This document shows positions 1-14,900 of a DNA stretch of 26,932 nt, one piece after another. Every line of letters starts with the position of its first letter. Position 1 is the stretch's first letter. Below the pieces are notes generated by a model. It saw only the letters and a list, made by a program, of their open reading frames with translations, had not been told where the DNA came from and searched no databases. The DNA lies in the NCBI GenBank assembly GCA_011947345.1, contig JAAVTG010000858.1, forward strand, positions 1 through 26,932. Direction: 5' to 3'. The stretch is from Phytophthora quininea (taxonomy: Eukaryota; Oomycota; Peronosporomycetes; Peronosporales; Peronosporaceae). The translations under genes and the position numbers were made by a program.

Positions 1-321
1 GTCCACTCTCGGCGAGGCCATCGGAGCCCATGAACTCCTTGGTGACGACCACCAGGTCTTCGCGAGTCCAGATGCCTTCTGGATGCCTCTTTGAGCGTGG
101 CCCAGGCTCTCCGATCGACCGTTGCCGTACATCGGCCGTGTCGAAGATTGATGCCGTTCTCGAACGCCAACTTCATGACCTCGTACCACGCGTCCATCGT
201 GTAACGTCGTCGTAGTCGGCCCAGGAGCCGAGCGAGACCTTGGAGACGAGCAGGCCGAGTTGCCGAGGAAGCGGTGGGCCATCTTCTTGGTCGAGGTGGG
301 GGTCGAAGTCGACGGGGCCAT
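1..321 (-). pseudogene. Inverted, broken partial copy of the aldo-keto reductase gene (5' part; runs off the window edge)
   Basis: On the minus strand this stretch is nearly identical to the first ~340 bases of the reductase coding region at 757-1092, starting from an ATG at 321-319. Against the right-hand copy it carries several small deletions of 1-4 bases (for example near positions 90, 145-165, 205 and 255) plus a few substitutions. The first deletion breaks the frame after about 23 codons, so no reductase can be read as it stands. The similarity extends into the 5' UTR, to about position 431. It could be a true head-to-head duplicate that has decayed, or a noisy assembly of a duplicate or fold-back read at a contig end. 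Its 3' part lies outside the window. Confidence 0.75.
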
Positions 322-431
322 GGTGGCTGGTGGGGTGAGGTGGAGTAGAGTGGGTTAGTAGGTTGGATCTGTCGATCGCGGAGTAGATTTGAGAATGAGT
401 GAGGCTGCTGCAGTCGTCGCAAAGAGATGTT
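1..431. repeat. Left arm of a large imperfect inverted repeat
   Basis: Positions 1-431 pair as reverse complement with about 650-1092. The arms cover the 5' UTR and first third of the aldo-keto reductase gene. The unique spacer (about 432-649) is about 218 bases. The arms differ by substitutions and length changes in the UTR, and mainly by small deletions in the left coding part. Confidence 0.85.
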
Positions 432-649
432 TGTCATATTTTTTCCTACCGATAGTTCTTTTGTCGATTCGTAAGCAATAGGTTATTTCGCGAATACGTG
501 AACAGCGAGCTGTCTCACTTACGATAATGGAAACGCCTGCGGGCGTTCTCAAGGGGAAACGTTGTACTGCCGAGATCGAGACCAACGCCGAAGGTGCTTA
601 CGAAATCGCTAGGCTCTAAAGGAGCTGGAAAAGATGACAAGCACATGCC

Positions 650-1092
650 AAACATCTCTTTGCGACGACTGCAGCAGCCTCACTCATTCCCAAATCTACT
701 CCGCGATCGACAGATCCAATCTACTAACCCACTCCACTCTCACCCCACCAGCCACCATGGCCCCGTCGACTTCGACCCCCACCTCGACCAAGAAGATGGC
801 CCACCGCTTCCTCGGCAACTCGGGTCTGCTCGTCTCCAAGGTCTCGCTCGGCTCCTGGGCCGACTACGACGACGTCACCTACACGATGGACGCGTGGTAC
901 GAGGTCATGAAGTTGGCGTTCGAGAACGGCATCAACCTCTTCGACACGGCCGAGATGTACGGCAACGGTCGATCGGAAGAGTACCTGGGCCACGCCATCC
1001 AAAGAGGCATCCAGGAAGGCATCTGGACTCGCGAAGACCTGGTGGTCGTCACCAAGGAGTTCATGGGCTCCGATGGCCTCGCCGAGAGTGGA
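650..1092. repeat. Right arm of the large imperfect inverted repeat
   Basis: This is the partner of the left arm at 1-431. It is the copy in which the reductase reading frame stays open, up to a single break near 1272 that lies outside the repeat. Confidence 0.85.
683..698 (+). promoter_or_regulatory. Oomycete-type initiator (Inr-like) core promoter of the aldo-keto reductase
   Basis: The bases CTCATTCCCAAAT match most of the published 16-base oomycete start-site consensus GCTCATTYYNCAWTTT, including an exact YCAYTYY initiator (TCATTCC). It lies about 60-70 bases before the ATG at 757, the usual distance in oomycetes. A diverged copy is present in the inverted left arm. The match is seen directly; promoter function is inferred. 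Confidence 0.55.
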
Positions 1093-1856
1093 CCCAACGG
1101 CCAGGGCAACAGCCGCAAGCACATCGTCGAGGGGCTCAAGGCGTCGCTGCGCCGGCTCGCCCTCGACTACGTCGATGTGGTCTTTTGCCACCGCCCCGAA
1201 CCGTTCACCCCCATCGAGGAGACCGTCCGTGCCATGAACTTCGTCATCGACCAAGGCTGGGCCTTCTACTGGGGACCAGCGAGTGGCTGCCTTCCCAAAT
1301 CCGCGAGGCCTGCGAGATCGCCGACCGCCTCGGACTCATCCGACCCATCGCCAAGCAGGCCCAGTACAACATCCTCGAGCGCAGTAAGGTCGAGTTCGAG
1401 TTCCTGGACCTGTACAAGAAGTACAAGCTCGGACTCACGACCTGGTCGCCGCTTGCGTTCGGCACGCTCACCGGCAAGTACAGCGCCGGCGTGCCCGAAG
1501 GCTCTCGGTTCGCCGGCAAGATGTTTGGCCCCGGCACGCCGATGACCGAGGGCTTCGAGGACCGCGTCAAGATGGCCGACCAGCTCAAGCCGATCGCCGA
1601 GGAGCTGGGCTGCTCGCTCGCGCAGATGGCGATCGCCTGGGCCGTCTCGAACCAGAACGTGTCCACGGTGCTGCTGGGGGCGAGTCGCCCGTCCCAACTC
1701 GAAGAGAACCTCCAGGCGCTGGAGCTCGTGCACAAGATCACGCCCGAGGTGAGGGCCAAGATCGACGCCGTCGTCCAGTTCGTGCCGAGCGTGTCCGAGA
1801 TGGACCAATTCGCGCTGATGCGTAGCCGCCACCTCGAGCAGGAGCTCTCGAACTAG
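757..1856 (+). CDS. Aldo-keto reductase, AKR6 / voltage-gated K+ channel beta-subunit (Kv-beta) family; one frame break
   Basis: A cytosolic NADPH-dependent TIM-barrel oxidoreductase related to animal Kv-beta and plant KAB1 proteins. Catalytic-site residues are visible: Asp and Tyr in LFDTAEMYGNG, Lys in VVTKEF, His in VFCHRPEP. AKR6 hallmarks are SRKHIVEGLKASL, EETVRAMNFVIDQG, YWGTSEW and the C-terminal NADPH site GASRPSQLEENLQAL. Start choice: the ATG at 757 has a CCACC-ATGG context and lies downstream of an Inr-like site; the frame also runs upstream to 634 without homology. The frame breaks near 1272: one base is missing between YWG and TSEW, and homology continues in the next frame to the stop at 1856. 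Restored length would be about 366 residues, slightly longer than family members. Whether it modulates a channel or acts only as a reductase cannot be told. Confidence 0.88.
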
Positions 1857-2230
1857 GAGGCAAATAACCCAGCGCACTGGGACTGCATAATTCCTTTCCT
1901 TGAAGCTCTTCGCCGCGACAGCTCGTTTCCCTTTGATGCAGGACAGTCGGCCATCTTGGTTGTCGCTAACTGGCAGGACGGTTCTTCGCCCCATTTCTCG
2001 CCGAAAGCAGAAGCCATCAGGGATGCCGAGGCGATAGCTGACGCTACCAGCTAGCGGATAGTCCCCCGTTCGGGACACCGACACTGTGTGAACCTTGGAG
2101 CGTGGCGGACCAAGCGAGGAGAGTGCCATCTCCGTCTCGACATGTGTGCGGCTCTCGAGCCATTGATCCAAGCCGCCGGAAGCGTACATCTGCGTGTTGG
2201 AGAAGTATTTCCAACACAAGCGTCAAGCTA
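1857..2230. other. Convergent intergenic region
   Basis: This is the 3' flank of the reductase (+) and of the cysteine protease (-). No recognisable gene is present. A long minus-strand open frame crosses it (1266-2219) but has no recognisable domain and overlaps the reductase antisense. An in-frame continuation or last exon of the protease cannot be excluded. Confidence 0.5.
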
Positions 2231-4547
<2,317 letters not shown>

Positions 4548-5816
4548 ATGGCCCCCACAATCCTCTTCATCTCCGCCTGTCCTTGTCCACAGGTTTGCGA
4601 CGACATGGCGCGGGTGTCTGAATGCTCGGCGGCAGCAAACGCTTCAGCACTGGGGCGCCTTCGGGGCCACGCTTGTTATAACACCTCCGCGTCGTCGTCG
4701 AGCCCACTAGCTGCTGCAGCCATCGGCAGCGACTCCAACCAGCTTCCCGCATCGTGCAAGAAGAGCGAAATGAAACCGGGTCCGACTTCAAGCACGCGCT
4801 CATTGGCCGAAAATATCCGAGCTTGTTACACCCGACATTGGAGAAACGCCGGAGCAGTTCCCGATTATCAGGCCCGTCCGTCCGCCTGCCTCGTCATGCC
4901 CGCCACCTGCACTCGACGTCTACCGCGAGCGCTGCAGCAAGCCATCGCCGAGGCCGCGCGCCGCCCCGCCGCGCCCTCTGTGCAGCATCAGGATCTGCTC
5001 TGCTCCATCTGCTTCGACATGTTGAGCTTCCCTGTCACTTTGCCCTGCGGGTGCGTATCCCAATAACAAGTTGCTGACAAAGATTATGATAAATGTGATA
5101 CTAATATCGCGCATTCCACTGCAGACACAACTTCGACCGCGGCTGTATTCTGACGGCGTGGGCGCACGACGCCAGCTCCAAAGCGTCTGTATCTCCGCCA
5201 CCCCAGAAGCAGAGGAAGACTCGGCCGAGGAAGGACTGGTGCAAGGCTCGGGGGCTGTAGACATGGACGCACAACCTCCGAACCCTCCGCCAGCAGAAAC
5301 CGCACACGGAGGCCACTTGTGCCCGCTGTGTCGACAACCGGCGCCTATTGACACGATGGAGGAGCTGCAGGTCAACTTGCTACTGAAAACCCTGATCGCC
5401 TCGCTGTATCCTGAGGAGACGAGAGCTGTGGCCACGACGGCGAAGCAGCAGTGTCCGCACTTGGCGTTGCCGCCATCTCCGCGTCATGGAGGACCGCTCA
5501 CTACCCACACTGCAGCGTCCGCGTTCCGAAGCCGACCGAGTCTGCGCACCTTCTCGTCGTTCGTCTACGTGTGCGCAGCGTCGATCACAGATCCGCCTGG
5601 ATTCGTGTTGGCGGTGCTGCTGCTTTTGATACTGCTGGCGACAGCATGCAGTCCACAGCCCGCGAGTGCGACCCCGCAGCTTCCGCCATGGTCATGTTCG
5701 ACACGATGGATCGTGTGTGCAATGGGCTGTCATTGCTCATCCACCGTATATCGCTGCAGATGGACCAAGCGGACCAGGTTTCGCCGTTGCTTCGACTCAT
5801 ATCGTACATCCTTTAG
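4548..5816 (+). CDS. RING-type zinc finger protein (putative E3 ubiquitin ligase); ends uncertain, frames broken
   Basis: The core is clear: QAIAEAARRPAAPS leads to LLCSICFDMLSFPVTLPCG at the end of exon 1; after a 74-base intron comes HNFDRGCILTAWAHDASS, and later HLCPLCRQP followed by the helix MEELQVNLLLKTLIASLYPEE. Together these give the C-x2-C, C-x-H, C and C-x2-C ligands of a C3HC4-type RING, with an acidic, Pro-rich insertion (about 50 residues) between the sixth and seventh ligands and Asp where the fifth Cys is usual (HNFD). The frame changes by one base near 5185 and probably again near 5450-5550; the last coherent stretch (DTMDRVCNGLSLLIHR ... LISYIL) ends at 5816. Upstream of about 4890 the frame is ambiguous, and the start could be 4548, 4605 or elsewhere. 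E3 activity is inferred from the domain alone. Confidence 0.6.
5051..5124 (+). other. Intron within the RING domain
   Basis: GTGCGT donor and CACTGCAG acceptor, 74 bases. Removal joins CCCTGCGG to ACACAACTTC and makes the codon series for PCGHNFDRGC, restoring the RING ligand pattern. In the unspliced frame a stop follows within four codons of the donor. Confidence 0.8.
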
Positions 5817-5996
5817 GGGCTGTGACCGACATTGCCAACGGTGCTGCGCTGCTAGGATGTTGGAGCAAGGAGCGAGCATCATCTCTCTTACCGGACAGGT
5901 ATCGTGTTTGGGATGGAGTTCACACGATCAAAATGCATATATTTATGTATGTTACTGTAATCAACACTTTACCAGCAAAGGTGCGATAAAATGCAT

Positions 5997-8900
5997 TCAG
6001 TAGCGCAGGCTGCAGAAGCAGGCGACACCAGCCTTGATCCAATACTCTTGATCCGCAAACAGCACCTGGGCATTGGTCTCCGAGACCAGTGAGTTACGGA
6101 AGATGGTCTGCTTGTTTGCGGGGATCTCAAGCCACATGACGAAGTTGGTTGAGTGTCCCGTGGTCGAAAGCGTTCCGGTTCGCGTGAGAATTTTGTACAC
6201 TGGACAGCGATAAATACCGCGCTGTGGTGCCTCACGATTCGGTTGCGGCAGTAAATGGATCACAGGCATCTTGGCGAATAGTTCACGTGGCAGTGGGTCA
6301 TCCAGCGACTTGGCATCGTAATTCCATCGCGCTCCCTCCAAGAACAAGCCGTACGTGTAGCAGCCATCGGTGGGCGCGTCATAAGCTGCTCGACACTCTC
6401 AGCCATCATGATGAACTGGAACGACAGCGAATCGATCGGCAATTTGTATCGTCGAGCGTGGTTCTGGATGGTGCCAGTCATGAAACCTTGTGGGAAGAAG
6501 AAGCCCGATATCCAAAACACCGCCGGGATGCCATGCGCAATCCAGTTCGAGATAAACGTCAATCGGTCTAAGAGATCCTTCACCCAGGCGCCTAGCGGCT
6601 TCAGTGACGGGTATGCTTTGGATTCCCATACAACAGGCACTTTTTGGTCATAAAGAGACGAGCCCATGGCTTCCAGTTCGGCAGACATGACTACGAGACC
6701 TTTGAGACCTTGTTGAACAAGATGCAGAGTACTAGACATCACTGCAATCAGTTTGTTGAAGCGCTCTACCTCCTGTGCCAGAACTGTGTTCATCGATTCG
6801 TTGTAGGACACAGGGTAGGCAGCATGGACGTGCTCCAAATCAAACTGACCCGGCAAATGCGCTGCGATGGCTTGGGCTGCGTCGGCAATGATCTCTTCAC
6901 GGCTCTTTCCAGCACCAGTGCTCACTCGCGGTTGCAACGAGAGCAGGAGATCGAACGCTTCATATGTCTCTGCCTGTGCGCTTGTGATGTTGGCATTCTC
7001 GTGCATGCCGAACACTTCTGGTTCGGGGTTAATAGGCATTGAATTAATGTAGCTCACGTAGCTCTCGTAGGCGCGATGCGGGTCACAATCAAGCGAATAG
7101 TAAACTCCACTTCTTGAGAATGTGTAACCCTTTTGCAAGATCGCCTCCTTGAAAAACGTCATCAAGATGACATCCGACGTTCGCATGTCCTTATCGTCGG
7201 TAATACGCCCACCGTAATTGATAGTGGACGTCATGACCTGCAGCACGTCGAACGGCACTTGGTCGTACGTGTCCAGGAACATCTCAAGTTGCGCTACGCT
7301 AATGTCCAAGTCGGTCTCGTTGAATTGGTACGGGATATTCCATCCAAGTGCACCAAAGCGCTTACGCTCACATACGATGGCATGGTAGAAACAGAGACCG
7401 AATAGGAGCTTACGGAAGACGTCCGGCTTACGGGTAGCGGAGAGTCGTGCTTCATCCAGCTTATAGTACGTGTTTTTGAGGTTTGCTCGCAGTCCTTTCG
7501 GTGCTTCTTGGTCATTTTTACGCCATCCTGCAGCACCGATGCAGGGAATGCCGGGTTGGGCATGCTCGTGAGCCACAATCGGAAATTGTCATGCAACTTC
7601 GTGGGGTCCAGCTCCTCACAGATGCGTTCTAGCTCGGGCATCCAACTCAGCGCCAAATGGCAGTTCTGAAGTAAAACCCAGTCGCCCTTTGTCGTGGCGG
7701 TCTCGATGAGTCGAGCAGCTAACGTACCTTGGCCCTGCCCAAGTGCGATGGATTTAAGCTTGCTCTCCATCCCCGTGCTAACGGCAAAGCCGTGCAGATC
7801 TTTAGCTGGGTCAGATCCTTGGGACAGCACAAAAATTAAGGGCGTCGTCGGACTTGCATCCTCGAATGCATTGGCCAGATCAAACGGCGGAGGCTCAATA
7901 AACTCTTTGCCCAGCTTGCACGAGACCAAGTTCTGAATACCAGGCATCATTTTGTCAGGTCGCAGCACTCTCAACACACACAATCGCTGGAATTCATCCA
8001 GCTTGGGCAATAGTTCGCCAGGTAGAGGTTGATTCTCTGGGTCTGTCGAATCGAAAATTGCTCGGAACGCCTCAACATGCTTCGTAACTCCTTCTCAAGG
8101 CCGGCGAAAGCAGGAAAAGTTGCCAGTGCACAAATTTGCTGCCATGCAAACCCTTCCAGCCATCGACATGCCGGGTTCTCTGCATCTACGGGCGGATTAG
8201 AGCTAATTCCTGACAACAAGAATCGCCATTCGCCAGCGTCGACTTCATTGTTGCCCTGCATGATCTTAATGGTCAACAAAAAGAAAACAGCAACTTGTGT
8301 TTCTCGAAAAGAGAACGGCAAACATTTTGTACACGGAATACGTGAAGTAGTCGTTGAGGTTCGCAAGACGGGTCTCCAATTGCGCGGACGGCTTGGCAGA
8401 TACCACGAATGAAAAGTCCAGTGAACCACGTGAGCGAATACTGGTACATTGGATCCACCAGCGCAAGGTCGGCAATACAAAAGAATAATAACGCAGCGCG
8501 GAATGCCACTGGCCGATAGCCATCACTGCGTGCATCAATCTCTCGCTCCGTTTCTTCGGCTTCGCGCATCTTTTCCATCACAACGGCGGACGTCTCCTTC
8601 GCAGACGCCAGAGTCTCGATAAGATTTGTGTCATCCAGGATGTTTCCCTCAGAGTGCGACAAGAGGTACAGGATTTGGTTCTCAATATCGTATAGCTGTC
8701 TTTTCCTTCGGCGTTCGACAGCACGAGCTCATTTTTCTTGGCTGCAAGCTCTGGTAGTTCCTTCAGAACCACAACACCTAGAAGTTGCTCCTCTAGTCCC
8801 TTCATCGTAATAGTAAAGTTGAGCAGGCTGACCTTGACGCAAACTTCGGGGCGTAATGCGGATTGGCCAACTTGGTGGTGAGGAAAAAGCGGAAACTATC

Positions 8901-11900
8901 GTTGTACGGGATGACGTTCTCACCCAAGCGGATCATATCTTGACCCCCTTGTTTGAACTTTTGCTGCAACAGCACAGGCTCGAGAGCTGCATCCAGTTCT
9001 TCGCCTACGTTCTCGAGCAATACCCATTTGCCAAAGCGAATACCGTTCTCCAAGCAGCGAAGGAACCCACGATCCGACTGTTTGACGACATCCATGCCAT
9101 TATCGCACAATTTCTTGTCGCGTCCAAGGTTTTTGATGAACCGGTTAGCCTGGCCTTGAGGGTCAATTAACAGTGGCCACCTTCGGGCACGTCCCATGAT
9201 AATACCATTCTGCGTCGACACTGTATCTGTAGGCAGCCCAGCAATTTGCCACGCTCTCAATTTGACAGGATCTTGCAGTGTGCGAATCAGGTCGCAGCCC
9301 GGAGAGTGAGGCACTTCATGTTTCACAAGAGCTTCGTGCCATGAACCAACTAGTTGCTCGCGGAACTCTGCTGTAAACGCTCCCAGATAACTAATCGTAC
9401 CAGCTGACACGAGCACGTCTCCCGTAAGGTTAGCGTAGTCAAGAGTGAGCTGAGTCACTGTATCCTTCCATCGAGCTTCCTCACCTCCAAGCCCACCAAT
9501 AAGTCGCTCGGCATTTTGCAACTGGACTTGACACTGCACTACTTTTCGCCCAAGTTCTTCTTTCTTAGCTACAGCGCCGTTGTATGACTGCTCTAGCTCG
9601 GCTAGACGATCGCTGACCTGTTTAAGATTGTCTTGAGCGCTTTTCAAAACAGCCAGCGTCTCATCAAGCTCTTTCTGGGCTTGTGCCAGAGCCTGTTTCT
9701 TTGGTTCTACAGCCCTGGCTACGAAATGGTAGGTATACATGGCTCGTGCCCACATGCAAATTGCCGTACAGGCTTTCGAGGACTTTTCGATGGCTTCTGG
9801 GGTAAAATTCGGATCTTCCATGCTCGGCGCCACCTTCGTGATAATTGCATCCGGAATGTTATCCTTATCGAAGCCCAGCAGGTTCTCCAGGAATTTGTTC
9901 GCATTCGAAAGCACCACCTTCTGCGCTACCTCCCAGTAGTCATTAATCTTTTACCGGGACGATCCGGGTCGGGTTTACTCACTGGCTTTTGGCCAAAGAG
10001 AATGCAAACAACTTCCATCGTGAGCTTGACGCCGGCAGGGGGCGTTTTTAGCGCCTTGACTTCGTCGATATCAGCCTTTTGAGACGGTTGAGGCATTCAA
10101 CAGCAGACTCGAGAGCTGGCAGAGCAGCATCCAAATCACGTTGAGCCGAGTCGGCGATTTCCTGCGTGGCACTGGCCTTGATACTGGCTGCAGCTTCTTC
10201 TTTCTCGACTGTAGCTTTGGTCACATCAGCTTCCGCGCTATCTTTCGCAATCTGAACCATCATCTGCTCCACTTCCAGTTGTGTGGCTGCTAGCACAGGC
10301 TGGAGCTCCACGAGCTCTGTCTGCATTGTTGCAACGATCGCCTTTGTTTCCGATAGTTTGTCGACGCCATTCTGCAGCCGACTTTGCATCATATTGACTT
10401 CCTCACGTTTCATGACCAGGACGGACTTGAACGCTGACAGCAGCTCCAGGTAACTTGTCGGTGTAACGTAAAAGTATCTTCGCAGCGTGTTGTAAAACTG
10501 TTTGCTAGCTTCTTCTACACTTTGATGCACAATTTTGAAAGCTTCCACGAGTGCAGGAAGTTTGTCGCCTAGTGCTAAGTTGCCGTCGCTTAAAATTGCG
10601 GACGCAACAGAATTCAGAGCTTCAGCAGGCCACTCACTGAACCAATCGATCGTAGAGCAATTGACGAGTGATGGGAACATGCGCAAGCGATCACGGAAGA
10701 GCCCGCCAAGCGGGCTCATGCAGATCACCAGGTGGATGTTGCGGCGCACACGGTTAATATACTGCTGGAAAATATTCGTCTTCGTCGGTGGGATTTGGCG
10801 TTTTTGACAATCCACTCTACAAGCAGTAATAATTTGGTCCAGATCTTCCGGGCCGTACAAGTTTGGCACGTTGCCAGCATTCAGGACGCCGTTGAGGTCT
10901 TCCAGCATCGTTTCATTGACCACTTGTACGTCCGAGAAGAGAAACACCACAGGAATGTCTTTGACGCCAGCAAGCAACAAACACTTCTTTACATCTCTCC
11001 ACTCAGTTAGGCCATATCCTTTCACAATCTCCACTTGGAAGCATTTATATCCAGCCATAAAGGTTGCGAGCTTTGTGAGGCTTTGACGTCCACTGCCTCC
11101 GACTCCAAGGAGCAAAGCATTGCCCATGGGCTGCCGAATTATACGTGAAATGCGAGATACGTGCTCCACGGCATCCATAAACAAGACGAGCGACATCGGC
11201 GACTTGCTCTCGGCATTATAGTCCAGTAGGTATTCGTCCATGATGCTCAGCACCTTTTCCACCTCAGCAACCTCCTCGTAGATTTTAGGATCGGCTCCAG
11301 GAACCAAATAATCGCCGTAGATCAGATACTCTTTGGTCACAACCTGCCCGTATTCACGCTGGAAGAACTCCTTTACAGATGTCTGCATGAGCTCGAAACC
11401 ATTCGTGGTCTTGTGAAGAAATCATTCGATCCTCGTAGACGCGTTTGCACTCATGCACCCACAAACGGATGAGGGAGTCTACGTCTGCAATGCGACGACT
11501 ATCCCCCATGAGAACACCTTGAAAGACCTTAGCTAGATCCCGCAGATTGAACGTGTAATGAGACTTGGCAGGTGTAGGAAGCAACTCGCGGCAAATGGTG
11601 TTGTAGACGCTGATGGAGGCGCGAACAACGTTATCTGTTAGCCGACCGATTTCTGGCGGGAACCCGAGGCCAAAAAGTTGCCAAGAATGGTGCTGAATAT
11701 AATGGTTTTACTGTCATCGCCAAGCTCTGCATAGCCCACCACATTGAAGTGGCGAACTAGTCGCGGCGTAATTGGGCGTCCACCACCAGGAGGTCCCATC
11801 GATGCGACGAACAGGATATCAATGATGGTGCGGAACACCAGCAACTTGCGATCGTACCAACCGCCCTGATCAAACCATTGCCGCACTAATTCCAATGGTG

Positions 11901-14900
11901 GCTGCGCAAAGTATTTCTCACGTTTGGGCATGTTGAGATCGTCCACATAAATGATGTACTTCTTGCCAGCTGGCGGACCGTAGACTCCCTTCCGACGCTT
12001 TTCCATTTGGCGTCCAGCATGTCTTGCGTTTGGTTGGCGGACGTTTGCGCCGAGAAAGAAATTGGGATAGGAATGTAGACATCTGCAGGCAGCGATTGCA
12101 GGTAGCGCGTAATATTGACCGTCTTACCGGTTCCAGTGCCACCAACCATGAGCACATTCTTGCCGGCGCTCATCAACTCTTCCAGTAGATAGTTGTTTCG
12201 CACTGAGTCAGCTGTTGGCACCACGATATCAGCAAAAGACGAGTTTGGAGGCACTTTGTAGGGATTTACAGTACTCATCCACGGAACCCACTTATGACTA
12301 GCGAGTTGGTAACAGTAGTCGTAGACTAGCCCAGTCGCTGGCATAGGAGGTTTACAATTGTTTGCCGCCATCTCATTTCGCAGGAAGCTGTCAAATCGCA
12401 CGCGGCCGGCGTCGTTCGTAGTAACACCCACAGACCATATCAACGCAAATACAAACAACGGCTCAATATCGTCCTTGAACTGTGCGTTGGGAGTTTTCGC
12501 TGCCGGTTGGGGTTCAGCCGCGCCTTCAACGAGTTTCTCCCGGTAAGGATCCAGCGAGCAATCAAGCAAGTTCATAAGGCTCTGCGCTACGTTGTTGTCC
12601 ATGGTCGGTACCAACTCAGACAGAAATGATCTGAGGAAAGTCACTGCTGAATACAGATACACATCAAAAAGTCTTAAAAGATGGGAGCGAAGGAAACCAC
12701 AGCTTTTGGAAGACGTTCAAGCCAAGAATCCACAAGAGGTCCCAAGCCAAGCGTGCTTGGCTCCATGTAGACCATTCCGGTACGGCTGACTGTGGCAGGA
12801 GATGCCACAGATAGATCCTCCACTTCAAACATCATCGTCATCTGTCTTGACATTTGCAACATTTCGCCGCTGTTGAGACAAAGTTTCTTGTTATCGTCGA
12901 GCACTGTGTTCATATTTTCAATCCATATTGCATCCACTGGGCCGTCAAAAATGACCCACTTGCGGTCGGGCTTCGTATCACTTGCAGCAGCACGGTACAG
13001 CGTAGACAGGATACCGTCTTGCCATTCGTGCGTGTTGGCATCAAACTCGCCGTAGAGCTGGCCCATTGTGATCGATTTAGGATTGAGTTGGTACTTGATC
13101 ACTTTCTCGAAAGCAAAGCCAGACTCGCCCCGTCGCTTAAGCTCTGTGAGTGCATCTGCAAGAACTGCAATGTTGCAAGACTTTCCGCCTCCAGTAGCCC
13201 CTACGACCATCAGACCGTGCCGAACAACGATTGTCTCGTACAGCTGAATGCATTTGGTGAGGAAGTAGGGCACAGGCTGCAGGTTCAGCTTGTGTGTCTG
13301 CAGCTTAATTACACTGATCAGTGCACCTAGATCTAGATTGGGTCGCTGCTTTCCTGGGAACAAGTCACTGATGATACCGTTGAACAGAGGAATATCATGG
13401 GCCAGGAATTTCGGCAGGTTAACGTCTTGAGTGCCCGGAGGAGTAGAACGTCTTCATCCATATCGGGGTCATCCCGCTTGAGGTTACCAGCAGCTGTAAT
13501 GACCGTTTTGACGGCTCGCATACCGTAATCGTAATGGAACTGGGACGACAATTGTTCCGAGCAAAGTTTGAAAGTCGTAACCATCTTGGCACCGAGAGCA
13601 CGCGCGTCTGAGAACCCGTACGCGAAAAACATAATCTCGCCGATAAGCGCGTAATCTGGAACCATCATAGCAACAGGCCTGAAAGTGCCGCGAGAGAGTC
13701 GGGTAGTTCGCTACGGCCAGCGTAGCCAGGATTCATAGTGATAAATACACCAAACTGATCGCTAAGCTTGATGTCGGAGCCTTCAAAGACGATCCGAGTG
13801 TCTCCCCGACGAATACCAAGCTGTAACGTAACAACTTGCTGTCCAACAACAGAAAGCACCTCGATATCAATACGGTTGAATTCGTCGAAACACGCCCAAG
13901 CACCGCAAGAAGCCAGTCCCTTGAAGAACTTGCCCATAGCAATATAGTCAAGACCATCCGAGCAGTTAAACACGACACATTGTTTGGCCAGAGCTTTAGC
14001 CAGATCTTTCGTTGTTTCCGTCTTTCCAGTGCCGGCAGGTCCAGCCGGTGCTCCGCCGAGGATCATCTGCAGTGCGCCCATCAGCGTCAGGTAGCACTTA
14101 TCTGTAAGTGGCGTGATGACAAGACGAAAAGAGTTGCCCAAATACTCATAGCCATAAGGGCGACGCGAAGTCACAGCTTGCACCCATAAATTCTTGTCAG
14201 CCCAGTAATATTTCAGTTGGGAGCTCCACAAAAAGTCTCCCTTCGACTCCACATTTTGAGCTACGAGTTTACGAGTCACATCACGGGCATGGACATCAAT
14301 AACAGTAAGAGCACCACATGTGATACGGGCCATGCTATCGAGGTTACCACGAACAAGAGTGACCATGTCAGCGAGTTGGCCTAACTGTCGAGTCATCATT
14401 TTTGAACGCCTTCACGTCCATCAGCATCCATAGCTTCCTCCATTTCGCGCGTCCAATGCATTTGACTCCCGTTCAGAACGCACATACCTGGCCACTTTTG
14501 AATCCAAAGCGACCGATCCGTCCGAGTATAATCCGCAATCGCACGCTCCATGATATCGCGGATCGATACCTTCATCATATCTTCCACCTCCATCATCCAA
14601 TGCTCGACGTTTTTACCTTTTGGGTCTACCATGGTTGAAAATGGCACCTTTTCGCCTTCCGCCGAGATCATTGCACTGATATTCAGGTCCTCTTCGAACG
14701 TCACTTGCACGATTCCTTCAAAGCATTTCTTCAAGTGAGGTTGGACAAGCTTAACATCTTTGGATTCTGACAAGATCGAGAGCAACTCGTCGTTCGATAA
14801 AAAATAAAATCGAGCAAACGACGACCGCTTCACTTCCAAATAGTCGCTCAGTCCCTTCTGCACAAGCTCGAGGAAGTGATTTGACTCGCGAAATCGCTCT

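Noticed and set aside
1..1092. Inverted repeat as a transposon terminal repeat or foldback element
   Set aside because: The arms are coding and 5' UTR sequence of one gene, with no transposase and no target-site duplication seen.
724..1254. 176-codon minus-strand open frame
   Set aside because: Antisense to the reductase; its Val/Asp/Gly-rich composition reflects the GC-rich codon use of the real gene.
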